Source: Streptomyces armeniacus (GTDB lineage: Bacteria; Actinomycetota; Actinomycetes; Streptomycetales; Streptomycetaceae). Taken from it: a DNA stretch of 64,000 bases. The stretch covers positions 792,369 to 856,368 of the forward strand of contig NZ_CP031320.1 in the NCBI RefSeq assembly GCF_003355155.1, given 5' to 3'. Below, one piece after another: positions 41,044 to 49,599 of the stretch. A model generated the notes under the pieces. That model did not search any database. It was not told the DNA's origin and worked only from the letters and a program-made list of their open reading frames with translations. A program made the position numbers and the translations under genes. Numbering within the stretch: the first letter of the stretch is position 1; every line of letters starts with the position of its first letter.

Positions 41044-42793
41044 AGAGGTGCCGGCGCGGTACGGAGTGGCCGCGGCGCCCGGTGAGGAAGTCCAGATCGG
41101 CGCCCGTGTCGGCCTGGTTGACGTGGCTGCGGTAGAGCCCCGCCCAGCCCGACCCCGGAGCGGGGCCCTTCCGGAGGTCGCCGGCCGCCGGGCTTTCGGC
41201 CGCGCGCGCGGAGAGCCGTTCCCCGGAGACGTCCATCTCCAGGCTCCGGGCGGGCACGTCGAGGGTGACGAGGTCGCCGCTCCGCAGCAGGGCGAGCGGT
41301 CCGCCGGCGGCGGCCTCGGGGGCCACGTGCAGGACGACCGTCCCGTACGAAGTGCCGCTCATGCGGCCGTCGGTGATGCGGACCATGTCCCGTACGCCCT
41401 GGTCCAGCATCTTCTGCGGAATGGCCAGGTTGCCGATCTCCGGCATGCCCGGATAGCCGACCGGCCCGGCGTTGCGTACGACCAGGACGGTGTCGGGGGT
41501 CACGGGCAGGTCCGGGGAGTCCTTCCGCGCGTCGTAGTCCTCGATCGTGTCGAAGACGAGCGCCGGCCCGGTGTGCCGGGTGAGCTCGGGGGAGGCGGCG
41601 GAGAGCTTGATGACGGCGCCGTCCGGCGCGAGGTTCCCGCGCAGTACGGCGGTGTGTGAGCCCGGTTCGGCCACCGGGTCCCGGCGGCTGCGGACGACGT
41701 CCGGGCGCCAGTTCGGGGCGTCCGCGCAGTTCTCGCCGAGCGTCCTGCCGGTGACGGTCGCGGCCTCGCCGTCCAGCAGGTCGCCGAGTTCGCGGATGAC
41801 GGCGGGCAGGCCGCCGGCGTCGTGGAACTCCTCCATCAGGAACCGGCCGGACGGCATGAGGTCGACCAGCAGGGGGACGGCGGCCGCCAGCCGGTCGAAG
41901 TCGTCGAGGGACAGGCCGACTTCCGCGCGGCCGGCCATGGCCAGCAGGTGGACAACGGCGTTGGTGGAGCCGCCGATCGCGGCGTTGACCCGTACGGCGT
42001 TCTCGAACGACCGCCGGTCCAGGACGCGTGAGGGGGTCAGCCCTTCGTCGACCATGGCGACGATGCGCTGCCCCGCCTCCTCGGCGATACGGGCGCGGCC
42101 CGCGTCCACGGCCGGCACCACCGCGCTCCCGGGCAGCGAGAGGCCGAGCGCCTCGGTGACGCACGCCATCGTCGACGCCGTGCCCATGGTGGTGCAGTGG
42201 CCGGAGCTACGGGAGAGGCACGCCTCCGCCGACCGGAACTCGCAGGCGGTCATCCGCCCCGCCCGTACCTCCTCGCTGAACTTCCACACGTGGGTGCCCG
42301 AGCCGATCGCCTCACCGCGGAAGCGCCCGTTCAGCGCGGGGCCGCCGGTGACCATGACGGTCGGCAGGTCGACGCTCAGGGCGCCCATCACCTGCGCCGG
42401 CACCGTCTTGTCGCAGCCGCCGAGCAGGACGACGCCGTCGAGCGGGTTCGCGCGGAGCGTCTCCTCGACGTCCATCGCCATGAGGTTCCGGAACAGCATC
42501 GCCGAGGGCCGCATCAGTGTCTCCCCGAGGGAGATCGTCGGGAACGCGAACGGGACGCCGCCCGCCCGCAGTACGCCGCGCTTGACCGCCTCGGCGACCT
42601 GCCCGAGGTGTGCGTTGCACGGCGCGAGGTCCGACGCGCTGTTGGCGATCCCGATGACGGGGCGCCCGTCGAACATGTCGCCGGACCCGCCCTGGTTGTA
42701 GAGCTTCGACCGGTGGACGAATCCCAGCTTTCCGTCGAGCCCGAACCACGCTGCGCTGCGCCGCCCGTCAGCGGGCTTGTGTCCGTCAGGCAT
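41042..42793 (-). CDS. IlvD/Edd-family sugar-acid dehydratase
   Basis: The 583-residue protein belongs to the Fe-S dihydroxyacid/6-phosphogluconate dehydratase family. The three cluster cysteines are Cys59 (APCNAHLG), Cys127 (GGCDKTVPA) and Cys200 (SGHCTTMGTAS). MPSGRFLMEEFHDAGGLPAV is characteristic of the sugar-acid branch (arabinonate, xylonate, fuconate, gluconate) rather than of the valine/isoleucine enzyme. The C-terminal half ends in RRHL. It dehydrates an aldonic acid to a 2-keto-3-deoxy acid for the aldolase. ATG 42793 has GGAGG 7 bases upstream; a longer frame starts within the operator region and is unlikely. Confidence 0.93.
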   Translation of the reverse strand: MPDGHKPADGRRSAAWFGLDGKLGFVHRSKLYNQGGSGDMFDGRPVIGIANSASDLAPCNAHLGQVAEAVKRGVLRAGGVPFAFPTISLGETLMRPSAMLFRNLMAMDVEETLRANPLDGVVLLGGCDKTVPAQVMGALSVDLPTVMVTGGPALNGRFRGEAIGSGTHVWKFSEEVRAGRMTACEFRSAEACLSRSSGHCTTMGTASTMACVTEALGLSLPGSAVVPAVDAGRARIAEEAGQRIVAMVDEGLTPSRVLDRRSFENAVRVNAAIGGSTNAVVHLLAMAGRAEVGLSLDDFDRLAAAVPLLVDLMPSGRFLMEEFHDAGGLPAVIRELGDLLDGEAATVTGRTLGENCADAPNWRPDVVRSRRDPVAEPGSHTAVLRGNLAPDGAVIKLSAASPELTRHTGPALVFDTIEDYDARKDSPDLPVTPDTVLVVRNAGPVGYPGMPEIGNLAIPQKMLDQGVRDMVRITDGRMSGTSYGTVVLHVAPEAAAGGPLALLRSGDLVTLDVPARSLEMDVSGERLSARAAESPAAGDLRKGPAPGSGWAGLYRSHVNQADTGADLDFLTGRRGHSVPRRHL

Positions 42794-42821
42794 CTCGTTC
42801 CCTCCGCTGTGCGATCGCTGA

Positions 42822-42889
42822 CATGTAACAACATCGATCGCCATGCAGCAAGGCTTATCTGCATGTAATTCGCCTGCCCTTGCATGTAA
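42822..42889. promoter_or_regulatory. Repeated CATGTAA motifs, probable GntR binding region
   Basis: CATGTAA occurs at 42822-42828, and TGCATGTAA at 42860-42868 and 42881-42889; the last two are exact direct repeats 21 bases apart (two helical turns). A related CCATGCAG is at 42841-42848. The region separates the divergent dehydratase and GntR operons and is less GC-rich than the flanks. Confidence 0.7.
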
Positions 42890-42933
42890 GATTGCCGGAG
42901 GCTGTTCCACGGATGAGAACCCAGGGGTGAGTC

Positions 42934-43587
42934 ATGACCGTCGCGAGCGACTCCCGCGTCGCCGACCGCGTCCACCACGAGTTGCGCGAGCAGATCATCG
43001 CCGGCGACTTCCCGGCGGGCGCGCGGCTGAGCGTTCCGGCCCTGGCCGAACGGCTCGGCGTGAGCCGGAGCCCGGTCCGCGAGGCGATCGTGCGCCTGGT
43101 GCACGAGCGGCTGGCCCGCGAGGAGCCGCGCCGGGGCGCCGTGGTGGCCGACGTCAGCCACAAGGCGCTGATCGCCATCTACGAGGTGCGGGAGGTCCTG
43201 GAGGGCCTCGCCACCCGGCTCGCGGTCGAGAACGCCGGGCAGCGGCTGATCCGTACCCTCGTGGACGTCCTGCGGGAGCACGAGCACGCCGTGTCGGCGG
43301 TGGACCTCGCGACGGCCTCGGAGGCCGACATGACCTTCCACCGGCTGATCCGCGAGGCCGCCGACAACGCGGAGGTGGTCCGCATGCTCGACGACGTGCA
43401 GACCCAGGTGCGGCTGGCGATGCGCACCACCCAGGTCACCGGCGGGCCCAAGCTGGCGGTGGCCGACCACCGCGCGATCCTCACGGCCATGGAGGCGGGC
43501 GACCCCGCGGCGGCCGAGAACGCCGCACGGGCGCACATCGCCCGGCTGCGGACCGTACTGGCCGAGCAGGCAGAGGGGCCGCGGTGA
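42934..43587 (+). CDS. GntR-family regulator, FCD subfamily
   Basis: The 217-residue protein has a winged helix (about 8-75, with GARLSVPALAERLGVSRSPV as the recognition unit) and a helical FCD domain (about 85-205) carrying the metal/ligand histidines in MTFHRLIREAAD and VADHRAILTAM, plus RAHIARL. FCD GntR proteins typically sense sugar acids and relieve repression of their catabolic operon. ATG 42934 follows AGGGGTGA. It starts the plus-strand arm and its end overlaps the enolase-superfamily gene (GTGA). Likely targets are both arms, through the CATGTAA repeats. Confidence 0.93.
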   Translation: MTVASDSRVADRVHHELREQIIAGDFPAGARLSVPALAERLGVSRSPVREAIVRLVHERLAREEPRRGAVVADVSHKALIAIYEVREVLEGLATRLAVENAGQRLIRTLVDVLREHEHAVSAVDLATASEADMTFHRLIREAADNAEVVRMLDDVQTQVRLAMRTTQVTGGPKLAVADHRAILTAMEAGDPAAAENAARAHIARLRTVLAEQAEGPR

Positions 43588-44723
43588 CGCGCGTCGCCCA
43601 CGCCCGCGTACGGGTGCTGCGCGCGCCGGTCCGCGACGGCATCGCCATGTCGTTCTCGCCGCTGCGGCAGCGCACGATGGTCCTGGTCTCGCTCACCGAC
43701 GAGGACGGGCGGACCGGCCACGGGGAGAGCTGGGTCAACTACCCGCCCTGGGCCACCGCGGAGCGCACGGCCACCTTGCGGGAGGGTGTCCTGCCGCTCC
43801 TGGCCGGCCGCCGCGTGGACGACGTGCCGGCGGTCCACGCCGAACTGTGCGACCGGCTCGACCCGTTGGGCCGCCAGTGGGGCGCGCTCGGGCCCGTCCG
43901 GCAGGCGGTCAGCGCCGTGGACGTGGCGCTGTGGGACCTCCGTGCCCGCCGGGCCGGCGCCGCGATCGCGCGCGTGGCCGCGGACCGCGTACGCGACCGC
44001 GTCGAGGTGTACGCGAGCAGCCTGGGCCCGGAGTCCGTGGCGGAGCAGGCGGCGGACTGCCGCGCCGCCGGACATGCCGCGGTGAAGGTCAAGCTCGGCT
44101 TCGGACGGGAGACCGACACCCGCAACCTCGCCGCGGCGCGGGAGGCCCTCGGCGCGGACGTGTCCCTCTACGCCGACGCGAACCAGGGCTGGGGCCTCGA
44201 CGAGGCCGTGGCGATGGCGCCGGTCCTCCGCGACGCCGGCGTCGGCTGGATCGAGGAACCGGTCCGCGGAGACGAGCTGGCCGACCTGGAGGAACTGCAC
44301 CGCCGTACGGGCCTGGTGATCGCCACCGGCGAGAACCTCTACGGCCGTGGGAAGTTCCAGGCGTACGCCGCCTCGCCGGCCGTCGCGATCCTGCAGCCCG
44401 ACGTCGCCAAGGCCGGCGGGATCACCGAGGCGTTCGCCGTGTGCGACCTGGCCGAGAAGCACGGCACCGCCGTCATGCCCCACCTCTACGGCGGGGCCGC
44501 GGCCTTCGCGGCGACGCTCCAGGTGGCCGCGGGCTCCCGGATGGTGAGCGCCCTCGAGTACGACATACGCGACAACCCCCTGCGCGATCCGCTCCTGGTG
44601 TCACCGCCGACCCCCGAGGGCGGGCGCCTCGACCTGCCCGACCTCCCCGGCCTGGGGGTCCGGTTCGACGCCGCAGCGCTGGAGCGGGCGACCGACCACG
44701 ACGAGACCTTGGAGCTTTCATGA
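43584..44723 (+). CDS. Mandelate-racemase-subgroup enolase-superfamily dehydratase
   Basis: The 379-residue protein has the enolase-superfamily capping domain (about 1-125) and barrel. Catalytic residues fit the mandelate-racemase subgroup: Lys168 and Lys170 in AVKVKLGFG, metal ligands Asp198 (ADANQGW), Glu224 (IEEPV) and Glu250 (TGENLYG), then Asp273 and His300 (MPHLYGG). Members dehydrate sugar acids by abstracting the alpha proton. GTG 43584 overlaps the GntR stop and follows GAGGGG. This is a second acid-sugar dehydratase in the locus; its preferred stereoisomer may differ from that of the IlvD-type enzyme. Racemase or cycloisomerase activity cannot be excluded. Confidence 0.92.
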   Translation: MTRVAHARVRVLRAPVRDGIAMSFSPLRQRTMVLVSLTDEDGRTGHGESWVNYPPWATAERTATLREGVLPLLAGRRVDDVPAVHAELCDRLDPLGRQWGALGPVRQAVSAVDVALWDLRARRAGAAIARVAADRVRDRVEVYASSLGPESVAEQAADCRAAGHAAVKVKLGFGRETDTRNLAAAREALGADVSLYADANQGWGLDEAVAMAPVLRDAGVGWIEEPVRGDELADLEELHRRTGLVIATGENLYGRGKFQAYAASPAVAILQPDVAKAGGITEAFAVCDLAEKHGTAVMPHLYGGAAAFAATLQVAAGSRMVSALEYDIRDNPLRDPLLVSPPTPEGGRLDLPDLPGLGVRFDAAALERATDHDETLELS

Positions 44724-46153
44724 CGACCGTGACCCGGACCCTCAGCGGCGTACGCATCGACAACGGGACGCCGGAGCCCCAGAGTCCGGCGCCGCACGAG
44801 CTGGTCGACCCCGCGACGGGCGCCGCGTGGGCGACCGTCGTGTACGGCGGCGAAGCGGAGGCGCGCCGCGCCCTGGACAGCGCCGCCCGCGTGCTGCCGG
44901 CCTGGGCCGCGCTGCCGGCGGGGCGCCGGGCGGCGGCGCTGCGAGCCATCGCCGCCGACCTCCGCGAGGACGGACTCACGGCGCGCCTGGCCGGCCTGAT
45001 CACCCGTGAGACCGGGAAGCGGATCGCCGAGGCGCGCGCCGAAGTCGGCCTGTCGGCCGCGTTCTTCGAGTGGTTCGCCGACGCGGTCAGCGGGCGCGCC
45101 GAGCGGGCCTGGAGCCACGTACCCGGGCTCCGGCACGAGGTGGGCGAACGGGCGCTGGGCGTCGTCGCCGTACTCACCCCGTGGAACTTCCCGGTGTCGA
45201 TCCCGGCACGCAAGATCGCGCCCGCCCTGGCGGCGGGCTGCCCCGTGCTGTTCAAGCCGTCCGAGGTGGCCCCGGCCTCGGCGCTGTGCCTGGCCGAGGT
45301 CGTCGAACGGCACGTGCCGAGCGGCGTGGTGTCGACGGTGGTGGGGGAGCCCGCGGCCATCTCCGACGTGTGGCTGGCCGACCGCAGGGTGCGCGGGCTG
45401 ACCTTCACCGGCTCCACCCGTGTGGGGCGCCTGCTGGCCGCGGCCGTCGCCCCGCGCTTCACGCGGTCGGTGTTCGAACTCGGCGGCAACGCCCCGTTCG
45501 TCGTCCTCGAAGACGCCGACCTCGACCTCGCGGTGGAGACGCTGATGGTCGCGAAGTACCGCAACAACGGGCAGTCGTGCATCGCCGCGAACCAGGTGTG
45601 GGCGCCACGGCGGTCGGCCGACGAGCTCGCCGCCCGGTTCAGCCGGGCCTCGGACCGGCTGGTGCTCGGCGACCCCGCCGACGAGGCGACCACGCTCGGC
45701 CCCCTGGCGCTCCCCACGGACCCCGCCCGCGTCGAATCGCTGGTGGACTCCGCCGGCGGCGACGTCTGGCGCGCCGCCACCCCGGTGCCGGAGGCCGGGA
45801 ACTTCACCAGGCCCGCGGTGAGCGTACGGCCGTTGCGCGACAGCGAGCTGGTGCGCGAGGAGATCTTCGGGCCCGCCGTGTCCGTGCTCGAGTACGACGC
45901 GCTCGACGAGGTCCTCGAAGCCGTGGCGGCCGGCCCGTACGGCCTGGGCGGGTACGTGGTCGGCGCCCCGCGGCGCGCCGCCGAGGTGGCACGGGCGCTG
46001 GACGTCGGGATCGTCGGTGTCAACACCGGGAGCCCGAACACGCCGCAGGTGCCGTTCGCGGGCCTGAAGGACAGCGGGACCGGCGTCGAGGGCTCGCACC
46101 TGGGGCTGGAGGCGTTCCTGGCACCGCAGACGGTGGCCGTCGCGGACGGCTGA
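44720..46153 (+). CDS. NAD(P)-dependent aldehyde dehydrogenase
   Basis: The 477-residue protein has the full aldehyde dehydrogenase set: Asn156 in TPWNFP, Glu253 in VFELGGNAPF and nucleophile Cys287 in NNGQSCIAANQ, with FTGSTRVG for cofactor binding and the end NTGSPNTPQVPFAGLKDSG. It resembles succinate-semialdehyde and 2-oxoglutarate-semialdehyde enzymes. In this locus it would oxidise the aldehyde released by the aldolase, such as glyceraldehyde or lactaldehyde, or a semialdehyde. ATG 44720 overlaps the preceding stop (ATGA). It is the last gene of the operon. Confidence 0.95.
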   Translation: MTTVTRTLSGVRIDNGTPEPQSPAPHELVDPATGAAWATVVYGGEAEARRALDSAARVLPAWAALPAGRRAAALRAIAADLREDGLTARLAGLITRETGKRIAEARAEVGLSAAFFEWFADAVSGRAERAWSHVPGLRHEVGERALGVVAVLTPWNFPVSIPARKIAPALAAGCPVLFKPSEVAPASALCLAEVVERHVPSGVVSTVVGEPAAISDVWLADRRVRGLTFTGSTRVGRLLAAAVAPRFTRSVFELGGNAPFVVLEDADLDLAVETLMVAKYRNNGQSCIAANQVWAPRRSADELAARFSRASDRLVLGDPADEATTLGPLALPTDPARVESLVDSAGGDVWRAATPVPEAGNFTRPAVSVRPLRDSELVREEIFGPAVSVLEYDALDEVLEAVAAGPYGLGGYVVGAPRRAAEVARALDVGIVGVNTGSPNTPQVPFAGLKDSGTGVEGSHLGLEAFLAPQTVAVADG

Positions 46154-46225
46154 CGGCGGCGGGCGGCGGCCCCGGCCCGGGGGCTTGTCACGGTGGCGCT
46201 TCCTGAGTAGGACTGTCCGTTGTGG

Positions 46226-46275
46226 GTGATCATCGAACTCGCGTGCGTCATCCGCGAGTTCGCAGCCGAGATCAC
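46226..46275. terminator. Two-step inverted repeat after the dehydrogenase gene
   Basis: Outer arms GTGATC (46226-46231) and GATCAC (46270-46275) and inner arms GAACTCGCG (46235-46243) and CGCGAGTTC (46253-46261) are each perfect. It lies 72 bases past the aldehyde dehydrogenase stop and 53 bases before the acylase start. A terminator is the simplest reading; a 5'-UTR structure or operator of the acylase gene is possible. Confidence 0.5.
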
Positions 46276-46327
46276 GCAGTGCCGCACGGTCCCCTGATCC
46301 TTGCTCGCAGGAAGAAGGAAGCCGCTC

Positions 46328-48577
46328 ATGAGCGACGCGCAGAACTCCCGGCCGAGCCGGCGTCATGTCCTGGGCGGAGCGGCCGGGCTGGCCGTCGCCG
46401 CGGCGGGGCTGCCGTACGGCACCGCGTACGCGGCGACCGCGCCGAGCGCGGCCGAGGAGGCCCGCCGGAGCCGGCACGCCGCCCGCGTGACGATCACGCG
46501 GGACGACTGGGGCGTGCCGCACATCGTGGGCGAGACCGATGCCGACGCGGTGTTCGGGATGATGTACGCCCAGGCCGAGGACGACTTCAACCGGATCGAG
46601 CAGAACTACCTCATCGCCCTCGGCCGTCTCGCCGAGGCGGAGGGCGAGAGCGCGATCTGGCAGGACCTGCGGCAGCGGCTGTTCCTGGACCACGAGGAGC
46701 TGAAGCGGGAGTACGCGAAGTGCCCGGCGTGGCTGCGTACGCTGATGCGGGCCTGGGCGGACGGTCTCAACCACTACCTCGCGACACACCCCGAGGTGCG
46801 TCCCCGCGTACTCGACCGGTTCGAGCCGTGGATGCCGCTGAGCTTCTCCGAGGGCAGCATCGGCGGCGACATCGAGTCGGTGCAGCTCGGCGAGCTCGAG
46901 GCCTTCTACGGCGAGCGGGACGCGCCCGCGGCCGGCGGGGAGCGCGCCCCGGCGGCGCGCAAGTCCACGCTGCGCGAACCCACCGGGTCGAACGGCATCG
47001 CCATCGCGCCGAGCCACACGCGGGACGGCCACGCGCTGCTGCTCATCAACCCGCACACCAGCTTCTTCTTCCGCGCCGAGCAGCACGTGACGAGCCGCGA
47101 GGGGCTCAACGCCTACGGCGCCGCCACCTGGGGGCAGTTCTTCATCTACCAGGGCTTCAACGCGCACACGGGCTGGATGCACACGACGAGCGGCGTCGAC
47201 AACATCGACGAGTTCGCCGAGACGATCGTGCCGGGCGCCGGCGGCGCCCGCTCGTACCGCTACGGCGACGCGCTGCGCCCCGTCACCGCCAGGAAGGTCG
47301 CGCTGTCCGTCCGTACGGCGGAGGGCGGGCAGGAGGAGCGCGTCTTCACCACGTACGCCACCCACCACGGCCCGGTCGTACGCGAGGCGGACGGCAAGTG
47401 GATCGCGTGCGCGCTGATGAACAGGCCCGTCGAGGCGCTCAAGCAGAGCTTCCTGCGTACGACTACGCGTGACTACAAGCAGTACGTGAAGGTAGCGGGG
47501 CTGAAGGCGAACAGCTCGAACAACACGCTCTTCGCGGACTCGAAGGGCGACATCGCCTTCCTGATGCCGCAGTTCATGCCCAAGCGAGACGACCGGTTCG
47601 ACTACCTCGAGCCCGTCGACGGCAGCGACCCGGCGACCGACTGGCACGGACTGCACAGCCTGGACAGCATGCCGCGGGCGGTGAACCCGGAGAGCGGCTG
47701 GGCGTTCAACACCAACAACTGGCCCTGGACCGCCGCCGGCCCGGACAGCCCTGACCAGGACGACTACCCGCGCTACTTCGACCGCTTCGGCGAGAACCCG
47801 CGCGGGCCGCAGGCGATACGGGTGCTGACCGCGCGCGACGACTTCACGCCGCAGACGCTGATCGATGCCGCGTTCGACCCGTATCTCACCGCCTTCGCCC
47901 GGCTGCTGCCGGGGCTCGTCGACGCCTGGGACCGGCTGCCGGGCCACGACAGGCAGAAGGTGCGGCTCGCCGGCCCGGTCCGCCTGCTGCGCGGCTGGGA
48001 CCACCGGTGGTCGGCGGAGTCGCCCGCGACGTCGGTGGCCGTGTTCTGGGGCGAGGACATGTGGGCGCTCACGTCCGAGGCTGCGGAGGAGGCCGGGATG
48101 TCGGTCTGGGACTACATCGCCGACCGCGCCACGGACGAGCAGCGGCTCGGCGCGCTCGACACGGCGGTACGGCGGCTGCGGCGGGACTTCGGCGGCTGGC
48201 GGGTGCCGTGGGGCGAGATCAACCGTTACCAGCGCAACGACGGCGCGATCGTCCAGGAGTTCAGCGACGCCAAGCCGAGCATCCCCGTGCCCTTTACCTC
48301 GGCGCGCTGGGGCTCCCTGGCCTCGTTCGGCGCCAAGGCATACCCGGGCACGAAGCGCTACTACGGCACCAGCGGCAACAGCTTCGTGGCGGTCGTGGAG
48401 TTCGGACCGCGGCTGCGCGCCTGGGCGGTCACGGCGGGCGGGGTGAGCGGCGACCCCGACTCCCCGCACTTCGACGACCAGGCCGAGCGCTACGCGAAGG
48501 GCGACCTGCGGGCCGTCTACTTCCACCCCGACGAACTCGAGGGCCACGTCGAACGCACATACCGCCCCGGCGCCTGA
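46328..48577 (+). CDS. Tat-exported penicillin-acylase-family N-terminal nucleophile hydrolase
   Basis: The 749-residue precursor has a twin-arginine signal (SRRHVLGGAAGLAVAAAGL, cleavage near 36), an alpha-chain region (about 50-190), a spacer and a beta chain starting at Ser221 in EPTGSNGIAI, the expected self-cleavage site and nucleophile. NPHTSFFFRAEQHV and the later NTNNWPW (about 460) match the beta-chain active site. Family members cleave amides of beta-lactams, acyl-homoserine lactones, cyclic lipopeptides or other acyl amides. Substrate cannot be told. ATG 46328 follows AAGAAGGAAG; a longer frame to 46301 lacks a site. It converges on the metallo-hydrolase gene. Confidence 0.92.
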   Translation: MSDAQNSRPSRRHVLGGAAGLAVAAAGLPYGTAYAATAPSAAEEARRSRHAARVTITRDDWGVPHIVGETDADAVFGMMYAQAEDDFNRIEQNYLIALGRLAEAEGESAIWQDLRQRLFLDHEELKREYAKCPAWLRTLMRAWADGLNHYLATHPEVRPRVLDRFEPWMPLSFSEGSIGGDIESVQLGELEAFYGERDAPAAGGERAPAARKSTLREPTGSNGIAIAPSHTRDGHALLLINPHTSFFFRAEQHVTSREGLNAYGAATWGQFFIYQGFNAHTGWMHTTSGVDNIDEFAETIVPGAGGARSYRYGDALRPVTARKVALSVRTAEGGQEERVFTTYATHHGPVVREADGKWIACALMNRPVEALKQSFLRTTTRDYKQYVKVAGLKANSSNNTLFADSKGDIAFLMPQFMPKRDDRFDYLEPVDGSDPATDWHGLHSLDSMPRAVNPESGWAFNTNNWPWTAAGPDSPDQDDYPRYFDRFGENPRGPQAIRVLTARDDFTPQTLIDAAFDPYLTAFARLLPGLVDAWDRLPGHDRQKVRLAGPVRLLRGWDHRWSAESPATSVAVFWGEDMWALTSEAAEEAGMSVWDYIADRATDEQRLGALDTAVRRLRRDFGGWRVPWGEINRYQRNDGAIVQEFSDAKPSIPVPFTSARWGSLASFGAKAYPGTKRYYGTSGNSFVAVVEFGPRLRAWAVTAGGVSGDPDSPHFDDQAERYAKGDLRAVYFHPDELEGHVERTYRPGA

Positions 48578-48583
48578 CCTGCC

Positions 48584-48638
48584 GGGACCAGACCGGGACC
48601 AGGCCGCGATCAGGCCGGGACCAGACCGAGGTCACGCC
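48584..48638. repeat. Five-unit 11-bp tandem repeat
   Basis: Consecutive units are GGGACCAGACC, GGGACCAGGCC, GCGATCAGGCC, GGGACCAGACC and GAGGTCACGCC. The first and fourth are identical; the others diverge by one to five bases. The array fills the 54-bp gap between the converging acylase and metallo-hydrolase genes and extends over the latter's stop codon. Confidence 0.85.
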
Positions 48639-49513
48639 GGGATGAACGGCTCCGTCAGATGCGGCGTCGCCAGGTGCAGCGTGGTGGCGGCGTCGCGGCC
48701 GAGCATGCGCTCCCTGGAACGCCGGGCCGCCTCGGGATCGTTCTCGTGCGCGTAGGCGATCTCGTGGTGGAGCAGCTGGAGCGCGTGCACCAGGAGGTCG
48801 CCGGTGACGAGCGCCAGCTCGCGCCCGTCGGCGACCAGCACGCTCTGGTGGCCGGGCGTGTGACCGGGTGTGGCGACCGTACGCCCGGCGCGAAGCCGCG
48901 TGTCTCCGTCGAGGAGCCGGAGCCGGCCGGCCGCCGCGAGCGGGTCGGTGAGGGTCTCGCGGAGCTGCGGGTTGAGCGCGTCGACGGCCTCGAACTCGGC
49001 CCGCTGGAGGAGGTATTCGGCGTTGGGGAAATAAGGCCGCCGGCCGCCCGCCGTTCCGCCGGTCGCGCTGCCGGGCGACGGGGCGCCTTCCGCCGCGCCG
49101 CCCCCTGACGGGACGGCGGCCTCGGTGACGACCGCCCACCCGACGTGGTCGGTGTGCAGATGCGTGAGCACCACGGTGTCGACCTCGGCCCGGTCGATGC
49201 CCGCGGCGGCGAGCGACTCGGGGAGCGCGCCGGGCACGGGCGCCCACGAGCCGGCCGGGCTGTCCGCCGGACCGATCCCGGCGTCCACGACGGTGAGCCC
49301 CTTGTCGCCGCGGATCGCGTACGCGCGAAACTGCAGCCGCCAGCGGCCCTCGGCGTCGACCGCGCCCGGGTCGAAGCGGTCGGCCTCGGCCCACTGGGCG
49401 GCCGTGGCCCCGGGGAAGGCCTCGGCGCGCGGGGAGAAGAACGGGCCCTCGCCGTCGGCGAGCGCGATGATCTCGGTCGAGCCGATCCGGAGGCGGGGAA
49501 CGTCGAGGGGCAT
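48632..49513 (-). CDS. Metallo-beta-lactamase-fold hydrolase
   Basis: The 293-residue protein has the di-zinc motif His118-x-His120-x-Asp122-His123 in VVLTHLHTDHVGW, a third His in TPGHTPGHQSVLV, and an Asp in LVTGDLL. The arrangement is that of the lactonase-like branch (acyl-homoserine lactonases and related). A Gly/Ala/Ser-rich stretch (about 134-158) interrupts the domain and looks like a loop insertion. ATG 49513 is the start. The substrate is unknown; an esterase or lactonase role is possible. It converges on the penicillin-acylase-family gene across the 11-bp repeat. Confidence 0.9.
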   Translation of the reverse strand: MPLDVPRLRIGSTEIIALADGEGPFFSPRAEAFPGATAAQWAEADRFDPGAVDAEGRWRLQFRAYAIRGDKGLTVVDAGIGPADSPAGSWAPVPGALPESLAAAGIDRAEVDTVVLTHLHTDHVGWAVVTEAAVPSGGGAAEGAPSPGSATGGTAGGRRPYFPNAEYLLQRAEFEAVDALNPQLRETLTDPLAAAGRLRLLDGDTRLRAGRTVATPGHTPGHQSVLVADGRELALVTGDLLVHALQLLHHEIAYAHENDPEAARRSRERMLGRDAATTLHLATPHLTEPFIPA

Positions 49514-49599
49514 GGCGTGGATCCTGCCATGCCCGGATCCACGCCCGCCGGGACGGGCTCCGCGACGACGATGCCGCGTTCCCGGTCACCGGGACGGGG

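Noticed and set aside
44486..48547. Very long minus-strand open frame (about 1,350 codons)
   Set aside because: It lies antisense to the dehydrogenase and acylase genes, has no family motifs, and its openness follows from the high-GC third codon positions of the real genes.
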